From the NCBI GenBank assembly GCA_958295835.1, contig OY282378.1:2559001-2623000 (forward strand): a stretch of 64,000 nt of DNA, given 5' to 3'. The stretch comes from an uncultured Gammaproteobacteria bacterium (GTDB taxonomy: Bacteria; Pseudomonadota; Gammaproteobacteria; HK1). The position numbers were made by a program, and so were the translations under genes. How positions within the stretch are numbered: position 1 is the first letter of the stretch; the number at the start of each line of letters is the position of its first letter. Below the pieces are notes generated by a model that was not told the DNA's origin, did not search any database, and saw nothing but the letters and a program-made list of their open reading frames with translations. This document shows, in pieces, positions 1 to 10,036 of this stretch.

Positions 1-1
1 G

Positions 2-1186
2 GGCAACATCCTCGACCCCATCGACCTCATCGACGGCATCGGTCTCGACGAGCTCATCGCCAAGCGCACCACCGGCCTGATGCAGCCGCAGCTCGCGCCG
101 CAGATCATCGCGGCGACCCGGCGCCAGTTTCCCGAGGGGATCCCCGCCTACGGCACCGATGCGCTGCGGTTCACGTTCTGCTCGCTGGCCACCCAGGGGC
201 GCGATATCCGCTTCGATCTCGGCCGCATCGAGGGATACGGCAACTTCTGCAACAAGCTCTGGAACGCCGCCCGGTTCGTGCTGCTCCACGCGGAGGGCAA
301 GGATTGCGGGCTGGGTGACGGCGAGATCGAGCTCGGACTCCCCGAGCGGTGGATTCTGTCGCTGCTGCAACGCACGGAACGGCAGGCCCGCGCCGCGATG
401 GAGCAGTACCGCCTCGACCTCATGGCCCAGGCCATCTACGACTTCACCTGGAACGAGTACTGCGACTGGTACCTGGAGCTCTCGAAGACCGTTCTCACCG
501 ACCCGGAGGCGGACCCCGCAAGGCTCCGCGGCACCCGCCGCACCCTGGTGCGAGCGCTCGAAGCGGTGCTGCGGCTCATCCACCCGCTGATGCCCTTCGT
601 CACCGAGGAGATCTGGCAGCGCGTCGCACCGCTCGCGGGCCGTACCGGTCCGTCGATCATGCTCGAGCCTTATCCCGTGCCGCGGCCGGAGCTCGACGAC
701 CCGGAGGCGGTGGAGCACATGACCTGGATCAGGGATCTCGTCCTCGCGATCCGCCGCGTGCGCGGCGAGCTCGATCTGGCGCCGGGCCGGCAGGTACCGG
801 TGGTGCTCGTCGGCCCGTCCGACACCGAGTGCGATCGGCTTGCATGCGGGGCCACATACGTGCGGGCGCTGGCCCGGGTCGCGACGATCGACGTCCTCGA
901 AGCCGGGAGCCCGACTCCGAAGGCCGCGACCGCGCTCCTCGGCGGGCTGGAAATCCTCGTGCCGCTCGAAGGGATCGTCGACAAGGACGCGGAGATCGAA
1001 CGGCTCGATCGTCAGCTCGACAAGCTCGGGAAGAACCTGGACCGCGCGCGCGCCAAGCTCGCGAACCCGTCGTTTCGCGATCGGGCCCCGGCGGAGGTGG
1101 TGGAGAAGGAACGCCGGCGGGCCGCGGAGCTCGATACCTCCATCGGCAAGCTGGAGGCGCAGCTCGAAACGCTTCGCTCGCTGTGA
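2..1186 (+). CDS. valS: Valine--tRNA ligase, C-terminal part (5' end outside window)
   Basis: Charges tRNA-Val with valine in the cytoplasm (class I aminoacyl-tRNA synthetase). The frame is open from base 2 and begins with GNILDPIDLIDGI, the residues that directly follow the KMSKS signature in ValS, so the catalytic core lies upstream of the window. About 394 residues remain: the anticodon-binding domain (conserved WNAARFV, HPLMPFVTEEIW) and the ValS-specific C-terminal coiled coil (roughly the last 70 residues, rich in E/K/R/L, with DKLGKNLDRARAKLANPSF). The coiled-coil arm separates ValS from IleS and LeuS. Nothing looks broken; it is partial only because of the window edge. It ends 167 bp before iscR. 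Confidence 0.96.
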   Translation, partial: GNILDPIDLIDGIGLDELIAKRTTGLMQPQLAPQIIAATRRQFPEGIPAYGTDALRFTFCSLATQGRDIRFDLGRIEGYGNFCNKLWNAARFVLLHAEGKDCGLGDGEIELGLPERWILSLLQRTERQARAAMEQYRLDLMAQAIYDFTWNEYCDWYLELSKTVLTDPEADPARLRGTRRTLVRALEAVLRLIHPLMPFVTEEIWQRVAPLAGRTGPSIMLEPYPVPRPELDDPEAVEHMTWIRDLVLAIRRVRGELDLAPGRQVPVVLVGPSDTECDRLACGATYVRALARVATIDVLEAGSPTPKAATALLGGLEILVPLEGIVDKDAEIERLDRQLDKLGKNLDRARAKLANPSFRDRAPAEVVEKERRRAAELDTSIGKLEAQLETLRSL

Positions 1187-1290
1187 CGGCGCGGGGCGAC
1201 CGTGCCCGAGGGACGACCGCCGCCGGGAGCGAGGCATGTATCGCCGACGCCTGCCGGCGCTCTGGCGTGAAGCGACCTCGCCGCACGTGA

Positions 1291-1323
1291 ATACTTGACT
1301 GAATTACTCAGTTATGTAGGCTT
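1291..1323 (+). promoter_or_regulatory. iscR promoter with IscR type 1 binding site
   Basis: Positions 1291-1315 match the type 1 IscR operator known from gammaproteobacterial isc promoters: an ATA-YYGACT half, an AT-rich centre, and a complementary ACTCAGTTAT half. The TTGACT inside it (1295-1300) can serve as -35, with a weak -10 (TAGGCT, about 1317-1322) 16 bp downstream. Family knowledge says [2Fe-2S]-IscR bound here represses its own gene, so iron-sulfur demand controls transcription. The site sits 38 bp before the iscR start, as expected for autoregulation. The operator match is read from sequence; binding is inferred. Confidence 0.7.
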
Positions 1324-1353
1324 CGGTGTTACTGAAAGCACCCGGGCGATCGA

Positions 1354-1845
1354 ATGCGACTCACCGCCAAGGGCCGCTACGCGGTGACGGCGATGCTCGA
1401 CCTGGCCCTGCATCATGACCAGGGGCCGGTGGCCCTCGCCGACATCGCGACACGCCAGGGGATTTCACTCTCGTACCTGGAGCAGCTTTTCTCGCAGTTG
1501 CGCAAGCGAGGCCTGGTCGACAGCACGCGCGGTCCCGGAGGCGGCTACCGTCTGGTCTTCGATCCCGACGCGATCGTGGTGTCCGACGTCATCGGGGCGG
1601 TCGACGAGAACATGGACAGCACCCGATGCCACGGAAAGGAGAACTGCCAGGACGACGAGCGCTGTCTCACACACGACTTGTGGACAGACCTCAGCCACCA
1701 GATCCAGATGTTTCTGAGCGGCATCGATCTGGCCCAGCTCGTCGAGCGCCAGCGGGTGCGGGAGGTGGCGCAGCGCCAGCAACAGGTGGCGGTACAGGTC
1801 GAGCCGGACGGATCACGGGCTCGAAACGTGCAGCCAGCGCATTGA
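1354..1845 (+). CDS. iscR: Iron-sulfur cluster assembly transcriptional regulator IscR
   Basis: Rrf2-family DNA-binding regulator that senses iron-sulfur status by carrying a [2Fe-2S] cluster. It is 163 residues, the usual IscR length. The N-terminal winged helix ([20 protein letters not shown]; recognition region about residues 28-59 with GGYRL wing) is intact. Cluster ligands fall exactly at C92, C98, C104 and H107, the same numbering as E. coli IscR, which separates it from NsrR and CymR. A type 1 IscR operator lies just upstream, supporting autorepression. It is followed 28 bp later by iscA; iscS, iscU, hscBA and fdx, the usual partners, are not in this locus. Confidence 0.95.
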   Translation: MRLTAKGRYAVTAMLDLALHHDQGPVALADIATRQGISLSYLEQLFSQLRKRGLVDSTRGPGGGYRLVFDPDAIVVSDVIGAVDENMDSTRCHGKENCQDDERCLTHDLWTDLSHQIQMFLSGIDLAQLVERQRVREVAQRQQQVAVQVEPDGSRARNVQPAH

Positions 1846-1873
1846 GCCCGAACGAACGAGCACGGAGAACGCC

Positions 1874-2197
1874 ATGTCCATTACCCTGAGCGATACCGCG
1901 GCCGATCGGGTTCGGCGGTTTCTCGACGCGCGCGGCCACGGAACGGGGCTCCGGCTCGCGGTGAAGAAGACCGGATGCTCGGGTTTCGCCTACGTCGTCG
2001 ATCTGGAAGACACGATCGGCGAAGACGACCGCGTATTCGAGTCGAACGGCATCCCGGTCATCGTCGCCCCGGACACCCTGCCCATGGTCGACGGCACCCA
2101 CATCGACTTCACGCGCGACGGGCTGAGCGAGACGTTCACCTACGACAACCCCAACGTGAAGAACTTGTGCGGCTGCGGCGAGAGCTTCGGCGTCTGA
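1874..2197 (+). CDS. iscA: Iron-sulfur cluster assembly protein IscA
   Basis: A-type carrier that binds and passes on iron or Fe-S clusters during cluster assembly. It is 107 residues, the standard length. The three conserved cysteines are present at C35, C99 and C101 (CGCG near the C-terminus), in the IscA spacing, and the HesB/IscA fold signature ending in NLCGCGESF is visible. It follows iscR by 28 bp and presumably shares its IscR-controlled promoter. In most gammaproteobacteria iscS and iscU sit between these two genes; here they are missing, so the scaffold and desulfurase must be elsewhere (perhaps a SUF system). ErpA is a close relative, but position favours IscA. Confidence 0.9.
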   Translation: MSITLSDTAADRVRRFLDARGHGTGLRLAVKKTGCSGFAYVVDLEDTIGEDDRVFESNGIPVIVAPDTLPMVDGTHIDFTRDGLSETFTYDNPNVKNLCGCGESFGV

Positions 2198-2531
2198 AGG
2201 CGAAGGAGGCGCAGCCTGCTGCGCGGTCGCGGCGGCCCACGACCCTGGAGGCGTTCGCAAACGTGCTCCATGACTCGACGGCTTCACCCGGGCGTTCCGT
2301 ATCCCGCACCCCGTCCTCGTCTCCTCTTCCGATGAGACTGGCGCGGGCATCGGCGCCGGCGCCGCGCGGAGCGGAAACGCCGCCTCCGGCTGCTGCGCCT
2401 CACGGATACGATCACGCATCGCCGACCCCGGCAGAGGACGAGCTCCCCGGTCCCGCCGCGTCCCCGGACCCACTCGCCGCCGGATTCATTTCACCTCGTT
2501 CACCGGGACACCACAGCAGGGAGCAGCCTTC
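2198..2531 (+). other. Intergenic spacer between iscA and ndk
   Basis: This 334-bp stretch has no convincing gene on either strand; overlapping open frames are low-complexity, rich in Pro, Arg, Ser and Ala. A small perfect hairpin (GCGCAG-cctg-CTGCGC, 2209-2224) lies 11 bases after the iscA stop but lacks a T-run, so it is a weak terminator candidate at best. In related genomes hscB, hscA, fdx and iscX occupy this interval; no remnant is recognisable. I see no strong promoter for ndk. Confidence 0.5.
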
Positions 2532-2963
2532 ATGACGATGGAACGGACACTCTCGATCATCAAGCCCGATGCGGTCGCGAAGAACGCCATCGGACGGATC
2601 TGCGCGCGGCTCGAAGCCGCGGGCTTGCGGATCGTGGCGGCGCGCATGGTGCATCTGTCCCGCGCACGGGCGGAGGCGTTCTACGCCGTGCACAGGGACC
2701 GGTCGTTCTTCCCCGAGCTCGTCGAGTTCATGACCTCCGGGCCGTGCATGGTCCAGGTCCTCGAAGGCGAGGACGCGATCGCGAAGAATCGCGAGGTGAT
2801 GGGAGCGACGAATCCGGCCGAGGCGGCTCCCGGCACCATCCGCGCGGATTTCGCGGTCGAGGTCACGGAGAACGCGGTGCACGGCTCGGACGGCCCCGAG
2901 ACCGCGAAGAGCGAGATCGAGTTCTTCTTCGGAACGGGCGACGTCTGCCCGCGAACCCGCTGA
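2532..2963 (+). CDS. ndk: Nucleoside diphosphate kinase
   Basis: Transfers the gamma phosphate from ATP to nucleoside diphosphates, balancing NTP and dNTP pools. It is 143 residues, matching the bacterial Ndk length. It starts [15 protein letters not shown], the canonical N-terminus, and keeps the active-site motif NAVHGSD with the phosphorylated histidine at H117. R/K nucleotide-binding residues and the [16 protein letters not shown] segment are intact. The conserved order iscA-ndk-rlmN supports the call. No sign of truncation. Confidence 0.97.
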   Translation: MTMERTLSIIKPDAVAKNAIGRICARLEAAGLRIVAARMVHLSRARAEAFYAVHRDRSFFPELVEFMTSGPCMVQVLEGEDAIAKNREVMGATNPAEAAPGTIRADFAVEVTENAVHGSDGPETAKSEIEFFFGTGDVCPRTR

Positions 2964-2997
2964 CGGTCGTACCGCGTTCGAGAGGCAGCTTCGAGAA

Positions 2998-4107
<1,110 letters not shown>

Positions 4108-4117
4108 GGCGTTCGCG

Positions 4118-5341
4118 GTGAAGACGGAACCCGAGTTCGGCGGTGCCCTCGAAGACAGCGGTCCGGGGGCGCACCTTCGGCGAGCCCGGGAAGCGGCGAA
4201 CATGAACGCCGACAAGGTCGCGGCCGCGCTCCTCCTCCACCCGAAGACGATCGAAGCGATCGAAGCCGACTCGTTCGATCGCCTTCCCGCCCCCACCTTC
4301 GTGCGCGGATACCTGCGCGGCTATGCCCGTGTGCTGGGGCTTCCGGCCGGGCCGATTCTCGAGATGTACGACCGCCACGAGTTCGAGCCGCCGCCCCTCG
4401 CTTCGGATGTCATGGAAACGCAGCAGGCCCATACATCGGACACCCCGGTCCGCCTCGTCACGTACGCCGTCGCGGCGGTGCTGGTGCTGCTGGTGGGGCT
4501 GTGGTGGCACAGCCAGGAGGATGGAGGATTCGGTATCGTCGGCGATCTGTTCGACTGGTCGCCCGATGCGTCCCCGGATCCGTCGTTTCCGACCGCCGAA
4601 GGGGCCGCGGCCGGAACGGCGACGATTGACGGGGAAGCGGGCGGCGAGTCCATCGTCACGGCGCCCGACCGAACGGACGAGCAGCCACAGGACGATGATC
4701 CCCGCGCGACCGTTTCCGGAGCCGCGACGGATCGAGAAGCTCTCGCGACGCGGGCATCACAGTCCGAAGCCGAGGCCGGAGCGGACCTCGCCATCGGCGC
4801 CGACCGTGCCGCCGAGACGAGCCCCGGGGACGCCGATGGCGGGGATGCGCCGACCCCCGACGGAACCGGCCGCGCGGATGGGGCTGACGAATCGGCCAGC
4901 GCATCGCTTCCTGCCGTGACGCCGTCCGCCGTCCCCGCGACACCCTCCTCCGAGACGGCTCCGACCGACACCGGGGCCGTCACCGCCACCGTCGAAACGA
5001 TACGGCCCGGACTCGTCCTCGAGTTCGGGAACGAATCGTGGGTGGAGATCTACGATCGCGAGCGTACCCGCCTGTTCCTCGGTCTCGTGCAACCCGGTCG
5101 GACGCTCAGCTTCGACGGTGCGCAGCCATTCGACGTCCTGCTCGGATCCGGCGGAAACGTCCGGGTGCGGATCGACGGAGAGGTGTTCGATCACGAGCCA
5201 TACATGAGGCACGGGGTCGCTCGATTCAGCGTCGGCTCGGCGCCCGAAGGCGGCTCCGATGCCACGGAGTCCTCCGGTACCACGGCGACGGACGCCACCT
5301 CGCCGGCGGAACCCTCGCAAACGCAAGGCCGCGGCGAATGA
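4118..5341 (+). CDS. rodZ: Cytoskeleton protein RodZ (HTH plus DUF4115)
   Basis: Bitopic membrane protein that links MreB filaments to the elongasome and so sets rod shape. It is 407 residues from the GTG start at 4118, chosen because earlier in-frame starts lie inside rlmN. Domains in order: cytoplasmic Cro/C1-type HTH (about residues 20-95, with LHPKTIEAIEADSFDRLPAPTF type signature), one transmembrane helix (about 113-131), a long acidic, Ala/Thr/Asp/Ser-rich periplasmic linker (about 140-290), and a C-terminal DUF4115 beta domain (about 300-385, SWVEIYDRERTRLF). The linker is low complexity. Its stop is separated from hisS by only 4 to 25 bp; ispG, usually between them, is missing here. 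Confidence 0.9.
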   Translation: MKTEPEFGGALEDSGPGAHLRRAREAANMNADKVAAALLLHPKTIEAIEADSFDRLPAPTFVRGYLRGYARVLGLPAGPILEMYDRHEFEPPPLASDVMETQQAHTSDTPVRLVTYAVAAVLVLLVGLWWHSQEDGGFGIVGDLFDWSPDASPDPSFPTAEGAAAGTATIDGEAGGESIVTAPDRTDEQPQDDDPRATVSGAATDREALATRASQSEAEAGADLAIGADRAAETSPGDADGGDAPTPDGTGRADGADESASASLPAVTPSAVPATPSSETAPTDTGAVTATVETIRPGLVLEFGNESWVEIYDRERTRLFLGLVQPGRTLSFDGAQPFDVLLGSGGNVRVRIDGEVFDHEPYMRHGVARFSVGSAPEGGSDATESSGTTATDATSPAEPSQTQGRGE

Positions 5342-5366
5342 ACCGATGCCGGCAGTACTCGAACCG

Positions 5367-6641
5367 ATGAACGCCATCCAGGCCATTCGCGGCATGAACG
5401 ACGTCCTCCCGGACGCCGTCTCCGCATGGCAGCACATCGAGCGTCACGTGCGCACCCTCCTCGGCGCGTACGGATACGAGGAGATCCGGCCGCCCTTGGT
5501 GGAGCGGACCGAGCTCTTCCGGCGCTCGATCGGGGAGGTGACGGACATCGTCGAGAAGGAGATGTACACCTTCGACGATCGCAACGGCGAGAGCCTGACG
5601 CTACGCCCCGAATGCACCGCGAGCGTCGTACGGGCCGCCATCGAGCACGGACTCCTGCGCACGCCCGGGCGCAGGGTGTGGACGATGGGGCCGATGTTCC
5701 GGTACGAACGCCCCCAGAAGGGACGGTATCGCCAGTTCCATCAAATCGACGTCGAGATCTTCGGCATCGCCGCGCCGAGCGCGGAGGCGGAGCTCATCGT
5801 GATGACCCGGCGCCTGTGGAAGGCGCTCGGCCTCTCCGGGCTCTCCCTGGAGCTGAACTCGCTCGGCAGCCGCGACATCCAGGCGCGCTACCGCGCCCGC
5901 CTCGTCGAGTACTTCTCCGCGCGCGCGGATGCGCTCGACGCGGACAGCTCGCGCCGGATCGAGACGAACCCGCTACGGATCCTCGATTCGAAGAACCCCT
6001 CCATGCAGGCGCTGATCGAGGAGGCGCCGCGGATCATCGACGAGCACGACGACGATGCGCGCGCCCACCTCGACCAGCTACTCGCCATGCTCGACGAAGC
6101 AGGCGTCGAGTATCGAGTGAACCCCCGCCTCGTACGCGGTCTCGACTACTACACTGGAACCGTGTTCGAATGGACGACCGGCGAGCTCGGCGCACAGGGC
6201 GCGGTGTGCGGCGGTGGGCGTTACGACAACCTCGTCGCCGAGATCGGCGGGCCCGCGAACCCGGCGATCGGATTCGCAATCGGGCTCGAGCGTCTCGTCG
6301 CCCTGCTCGACGTCCAGTCGGTCGAGCTTCCGGTCGCCATGCCGCATGCCTACCTCGCGTCGGCCGGACCGCGGGCTTCGATTCTCGCGCACGCGGTGGC
6401 GGAGCGCCTCCGCGACGCGGTGCCGGAGCTGCGCCTCGTCGTCGATGCGGGGCACGGAAGCTTCAAGGCGAAGCTCAAGCGCGCGGACCGCAGCGGCGCG
6501 CGCCTCGCGCTTCTGCTCGGAGAGGAAGAGGCGCGCAACGGACGGATTGCAGTGAAGGACCTCCGGGCGCGTGGACCGCAGTCGATGGTGTCGATCGACG
6601 ATCTCGCCGGCCACATCGTCCGGAACGTATTCGCGGAATAG
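5367..6641 (+). CDS. hisS: Histidine--tRNA ligase
   Basis: Class II synthetase that charges tRNA-His. Starting at ATG 5367 gives 424 residues, and the N-terminus MNAIQAIRGMNDVLP aligns with known HisS; an in-frame ATG at 5346 would add seven residues. Motif 2 is seen in FRYERPQKGRYRQFHQ, the HisA motif in LVRGLDYYTGTVFEW, and motif 3 in AIGFAIGLERL. The C-terminal anticodon-binding domain covers about the last 95 residues. It sits in the conserved rodZ-hisS-yfgM-bamB-der string and is likely co-transcribed with it. Confidence 0.96.
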   Translation: MNAIQAIRGMNDVLPDAVSAWQHIERHVRTLLGAYGYEEIRPPLVERTELFRRSIGEVTDIVEKEMYTFDDRNGESLTLRPECTASVVRAAIEHGLLRTPGRRVWTMGPMFRYERPQKGRYRQFHQIDVEIFGIAAPSAEAELIVMTRRLWKALGLSGLSLELNSLGSRDIQARYRARLVEYFSARADALDADSSRRIETNPLRILDSKNPSMQALIEEAPRIIDEHDDDARAHLDQLLAMLDEAGVEYRVNPRLVRGLDYYTGTVFEWTTGELGAQGAVCGGGRYDNLVAEIGGPANPAIGFAIGLERLVALLDVQSVELPVAMPHAYLASAGPRASILAHAVAERLRDAVPELRLVVDAGHGSFKAKLKRADRSGARLALLLGEEEARNGRIAVKDLRARGPQSMVSIDDLAGHIVRNVFAE

Positions 6642-6668
6642 CGGGCGAGCCAGGAGAGGAGGATCCCG

Positions 6669-7310
6669 GTGGCGGGCGACGAGGAACAAGTCGAAGCACT
6701 GAAGAAATGGTGGTCGGAGAACGGCAAGGGCGTGCTCGCCGGTCTCGGGATCGGATTGGCGGCGGTCCTCGGATGGTCGTCCTGGCAGACCTGGCAACGC
6801 TCGCAGGCCGAGCTCGCCTCCGTGCGTTTCGAGCAGCTCGTCAACGACGCGACCGCCGGCAACCATGAACAGGCGCTGTCGCAGGCCGATGCGCTGGCCG
6901 GCGAATTTCCGGATTCCACCTATGCATCGCTCGCCTCCCTGATCGCCGCCCGCGCTGCGGTGCAATCCAATGATCCCGCCAAGGCGAAACAGCATCTGGA
7001 ATGGGTCGTGGAGCACGCGCCGTTCCCCGAGCTCGTCCCCATCGCACGGCTACGGCTCGCCCGCCTGATGGTCGACGCACGGGATTACGACGGCGCACTG
7101 GCCGAGCTCGGCAGGATCGACGCCGCGCCGTTTCACGGCCCCGTCAAGGAGCTGCAAGGCGACGTCCATCACGCTCGCGGCGACCGCGCCGCGGCTCGAG
7201 AATCCTACGAAACGGTGCTTGCCGATGCGGAGCTTTCACCTTCGACCCGCATCCGGGTACGCATGAAGCTCGACGATCTCGGCGCGCTCGCATTCTCTCC
7301 ATCAAGCTGA
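6669..7310 (+). CDS. yfgM: YfgM-like inner-membrane TPR protein (ancillary SecYEG translocon subunit)
   Basis: Bitopic protein that associates with SecYEG and periplasmic chaperones in E. coli. It is 213 residues from a GTG start at 6669 preceded by a strong purine-rich ribosome site (AGGAGAGGAGG, about 6651-6662). The N-terminus has EEQVEALKKWWSENGK, then one transmembrane helix (about 20-38, GVLAGLGIGLAAVLGWSSW), followed by a periplasmic helical TPR-like region with Ala/Leu-rich pairs. Family length is about 206. The bamB start follows the stop immediately, so the two genes are probably translationally coupled. Confidence 0.92.
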   Translation: MAGDEEQVEALKKWWSENGKGVLAGLGIGLAAVLGWSSWQTWQRSQAELASVRFEQLVNDATAGNHEQALSQADALAGEFPDSTYASLASLIAARAAVQSNDPAKAKQHLEWVVEHAPFPELVPIARLRLARLMVDARDYDGALAELGRIDAAPFHGPVKELQGDVHHARGDRAAARESYETVLADAELSPSTRIRVRMKLDDLGALAFSPSS

Positions 7311-7311
7311 C

Positions 7312-8523
7312 ATGGACGATCCCACGATGCGCGATACGCACGACATCCGCCCTGCGAGCCGCGACACGATGTTCGCGCCGTCCATCGTACTCTTCGCGGT
7401 GCTTGCCCTGTCGGGCTGCGGCGCCGTCACCGACTACCTGCGGGGCGACGAGGATGCGCCGGCCCCGGCGACGCTCGAAGAATTCGAGCCGGCGACCAGG
7501 ATCGAAACGCTTTGGAGTCGTCGAGCCGCTGCCGGCGAGGGCGGCCGGCGTCTCGAGCTTCGCCCGGCCGTGGCCGGTGGCCGGGTATTCGTCGCCGGCC
7601 ACGACGGCGACGTTGCAGCGTATGACCCGTTCACCGGCGAGCGGCTCTGGGAGGCCGACACCGGCGTCCCCATCTCCGGAGGCCCCGGCGCAGGCTCCGG
7701 TCTCGTGGTGGTCGGCAGCAGCGCCGGCGACGTGGTCGCGCTCGCCGTCGCGGACGGCGCCGTCGCGTGGCGCACACGGGTGACGAGCGAGGTGCTGTCG
7801 GCGCCGGCGGTCGGCGGGGGGATCGTCGCCGTACGCACCGTCGACGGAAAGCTCTTCGGGCTCGACGCCGCGAACGGGGAGCGGAGCTGGGTCTACACCC
7901 GTACCGTGCCTGTCCTGACCCTGCGCGGAACCAGCGCTCCCGCCATCGCCGACGACGTCGTGGTCGCGGGGTTCGACAGCGGCCATCTGGCCGCGGTGTC
8001 GCTCGCGGACGGACAGCTTCTGTGGGAATCCGCCGTCGCCCTGCCGACTGGTCGCACCGAGCTGGAACGCCTGGTCGACATGGACGCGGATCCGGTGGTT
8101 TCGGACGGTGTGGTGTACGCGGTCACGTTCCAGGGGCGCGTCGCCGCCTTCGATCTGGGCACCGGCCGTCCGCTGTGGCAGCGCGACACGTCGTCGCGCG
8201 CGGGTATCGGGCTCGGCCGGCGACTGCTCTACGTCACCGATGAACAGAGCCACGTCTGGGCATTCGACCGCGGCACCGGCGCGTCGCTCTGGCGACAGGA
8301 CGGGCTCGAACGGCGACAGGTGACCCGGCCCGTCGAGCTGGGGGACTACGTCGTCGTCGCGGACTTCGAAGGCCACGTCCACTGGCTCGGCATCGACGAC
8401 GGTCGTTTCGCCGCCCGGGTGCGCGTCGGCAGCAGCGCAGTGCTCGCCCCTCCGGTGACCAGCCGGAGCGTCGTGTACGTCCTCGGCGAGAGCGGCACGC
8501 TCACTGCCCTGACCCTTCCCTGA
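7312..8523 (+). CDS. bamB: Outer membrane protein assembly factor BamB (lipoprotein)
   Basis: Periplasmic lipoprotein of the BAM complex that helps BamA insert beta-barrel proteins in the outer membrane. It is 403 residues. A lipoprotein signal is clear: hydrophobic stretch followed by LALSGC, with the lipidated Cys at about residue 36; a later ATG (7369) would give a more typical signal length. The mature part is an eight-bladed PQQ-type beta propeller, seen as repeating motifs such as YDPFTGERLWEADTG, LDAANGERSWVY, FDLGTGRPLWQRD and FDRGTGASLWRQD. Position between yfgM and der is the classic gammaproteobacterial arrangement. Confidence 0.95.
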   Translation: MDDPTMRDTHDIRPASRDTMFAPSIVLFAVLALSGCGAVTDYLRGDEDAPAPATLEEFEPATRIETLWSRRAAAGEGGRRLELRPAVAGGRVFVAGHDGDVAAYDPFTGERLWEADTGVPISGGPGAGSGLVVVGSSAGDVVALAVADGAVAWRTRVTSEVLSAPAVGGGIVAVRTVDGKLFGLDAANGERSWVYTRTVPVLTLRGTSAPAIADDVVVAGFDSGHLAAVSLADGQLLWESAVALPTGRTELERLVDMDADPVVSDGVVYAVTFQGRVAAFDLGTGRPLWQRDTSSRAGIGLGRRLLYVTDEQSHVWAFDRGTGASLWRQDGLERRQVTRPVELGDYVVVADFEGHVHWLGIDDGRFAARVRVGSSAVLAPPVTSRSVVYVLGESGTLTALTLP

Positions 8524-8580
8524 ACGCCGGCGCTCCGGCTTCGCGAGCCGGTGCGGACGATGACGAGCCGGGTCCGCCGC

Positions 8581-9978
8581 ATGTCGTCCACGATCGCACT
8601 CGTCGGCCGCCCCAACGTCGGCAAGTCCACACTGTTCAACGCACTGACCCGCACGCGGGACGCCCTCGTCGCGGACCTGCCGGGGCTGACCCGTGACCGG
8701 CGTTACGGCTACGTGCGAATTCAGGAACGCGATGTCGTGGCGGTCGACACCGGCGGCCTCGTCAACGACGGAGACCCGATCTCCAGGCTCATCTCCGATC
8801 AGGCCGCGCTCGCGGTCGAGGAGTCCGGGGTGGTGGTGCTGGTGCTCGATGCGCGAGCGGGCCTCACCGGCGCGGACCAGCGCATCGCGGATCGGCTCAG
8901 ACGCTCGGGCAAGCCGATACTCCTCGCCGCCAACAAGGTCGACGGGCTCGACGAAACCGTCGCCACCGCCGAATTCCACGCATTGGGCCTGGGCGATCCG
9001 ATCCCGATCGCGGCAGTGCATCGGCGCGGCATCGGCCGCATCACCGCCGCACTGGCGGGGATGCTCCCGCAAGACGACGCGAAGACGGCCGCGAGCCGCG
9101 ACGACGGCATTCGCGTATGTATCATCGGACGGCCCAATACCGGCAAGTCCACCCTCGTCAATCGGCTTGTCGGAGATGCCAGGGTGCTCGCGCACGACAT
9201 GCCGGGCACCACCCGCGACAGCGTGGAGGTTCCCTTCGAGCACCGCGGGCGACGCTACGTCCTGATTGACACCGCGGGGATCCGGCGCCGTTCCCGGGTG
9301 TCGGAGACGGTCGAGAAGTTCAGCATCGTCAAGTCGCTCGAGGCGATCGCGGACTCCGACGTCGCGATCGTCCTGCTCGACGCGGGCACCGGGCTGAGCG
9401 ACCAGGACGCATCTCTGCTGGGGCTCGTCCTCGACGGCGGGCGAGCTCCGGTCATCGCGATCAACAAATGGGATCGAGCGGTGGGCGAAGCCCGCGCCGC
9501 GTTGAGGGCCGATGCCCGGCGCCGGTTCGCGTTCGCACCGTTCTGCCCGGTATGCCGCATCTCGGCCCTGCACGAAACCGGCCTCGGCGAGCTCATGCGC
9601 GGTGTCGATACCTGCCATCGCTCGGCGTTCGCCAAGCTCGCGGCGTCCAGCGTCACCCGCGCACTCGAGAGCGCGGTCGAGCACATGCCGCCGCCGCTGG
9701 TGCGGGGTCGCCGGATCAAGCTGCGCTATGCCCATCAGGGCGGCTCGAATCCTCCGGTCATCGTCGTGCACGGCAATCAGACGGAGCTGGTCCCGGCCTC
9801 TTACCGGCGCTACCTCGCGGGACGCTTTCGCTCCGCGTTCGCGCTGGTCGGGACGCCGCTGCGCATCGAATTCCGCACGGGAGAGAATCCGTTCAAAGGC
9901 AGGCGAAACACGCTGACCCCGCGCCAGCGCCGACGGCGGGAACGTCTGTTGCGTCATGCCGCGCGTCGCCGCCGGTAG
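8581..9978 (+). CDS. der: Ribosome biogenesis GTPase Der (EngA)
   Basis: Essential GTPase with two G domains that acts in late 50S subunit maturation. It is 465 residues from ATG 8581, whose product starts MSSTIALVGRPNVGKST as in other Der proteins; an upstream ATG at 8551 is less likely. First G domain: GRPNVGKST, DLPGLTR, DTGG, NKVD. Second: GRPNTGKST (about residue 183 on), DTAGIRRR, NKWD. The C-terminal KH-like domain binds RNA (about 350-440). The basic tail (RRNTLTPRQRRRRERLLRHAARRRR pattern) is typical. It ends the forward cluster and faces bamC, which converges from the other strand. Confidence 0.97.
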   Translation: MSSTIALVGRPNVGKSTLFNALTRTRDALVADLPGLTRDRRYGYVRIQERDVVAVDTGGLVNDGDPISRLISDQAALAVEESGVVVLVLDARAGLTGADQRIADRLRRSGKPILLAANKVDGLDETVATAEFHALGLGDPIPIAAVHRRGIGRITAALAGMLPQDDAKTAASRDDGIRVCIIGRPNTGKSTLVNRLVGDARVLAHDMPGTTRDSVEVPFEHRGRRYVLIDTAGIRRRSRVSETVEKFSIVKSLEAIADSDVAIVLLDAGTGLSDQDASLLGLVLDGGRAPVIAINKWDRAVGEARAALRADARRRFAFAPFCPVCRISALHETGLGELMRGVDTCHRSAFAKLAASSVTRALESAVEHMPPPLVRGRRIKLRYAHQGGSNPPVIVVHGNQTELVPASYRRYLAGRFRSAFALVGTPLRIEFRTGENPFKGRRNTLTPRQRRRRERLLRHAARRRR

Positions 9979-9993
9979 TCCCTCGTCCGTGAA

Positions 9994-10007
9994 ACCTCGT
10001 GCGAGGT
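9994..10007. terminator. Small hairpin between convergent der and bamC
   Basis: A short inverted repeat (ACCTC-gtgc-GAGGT) lies in the 58-bp gap between the der stop and the bamC stop. It could act as a weak bidirectional end, but there is no T-run on either side, so this is a tentative call. Confidence 0.25.
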
Positions 10008-10036
10008 GACGAAGCATTGCCGGAGATGCGGGCCGG

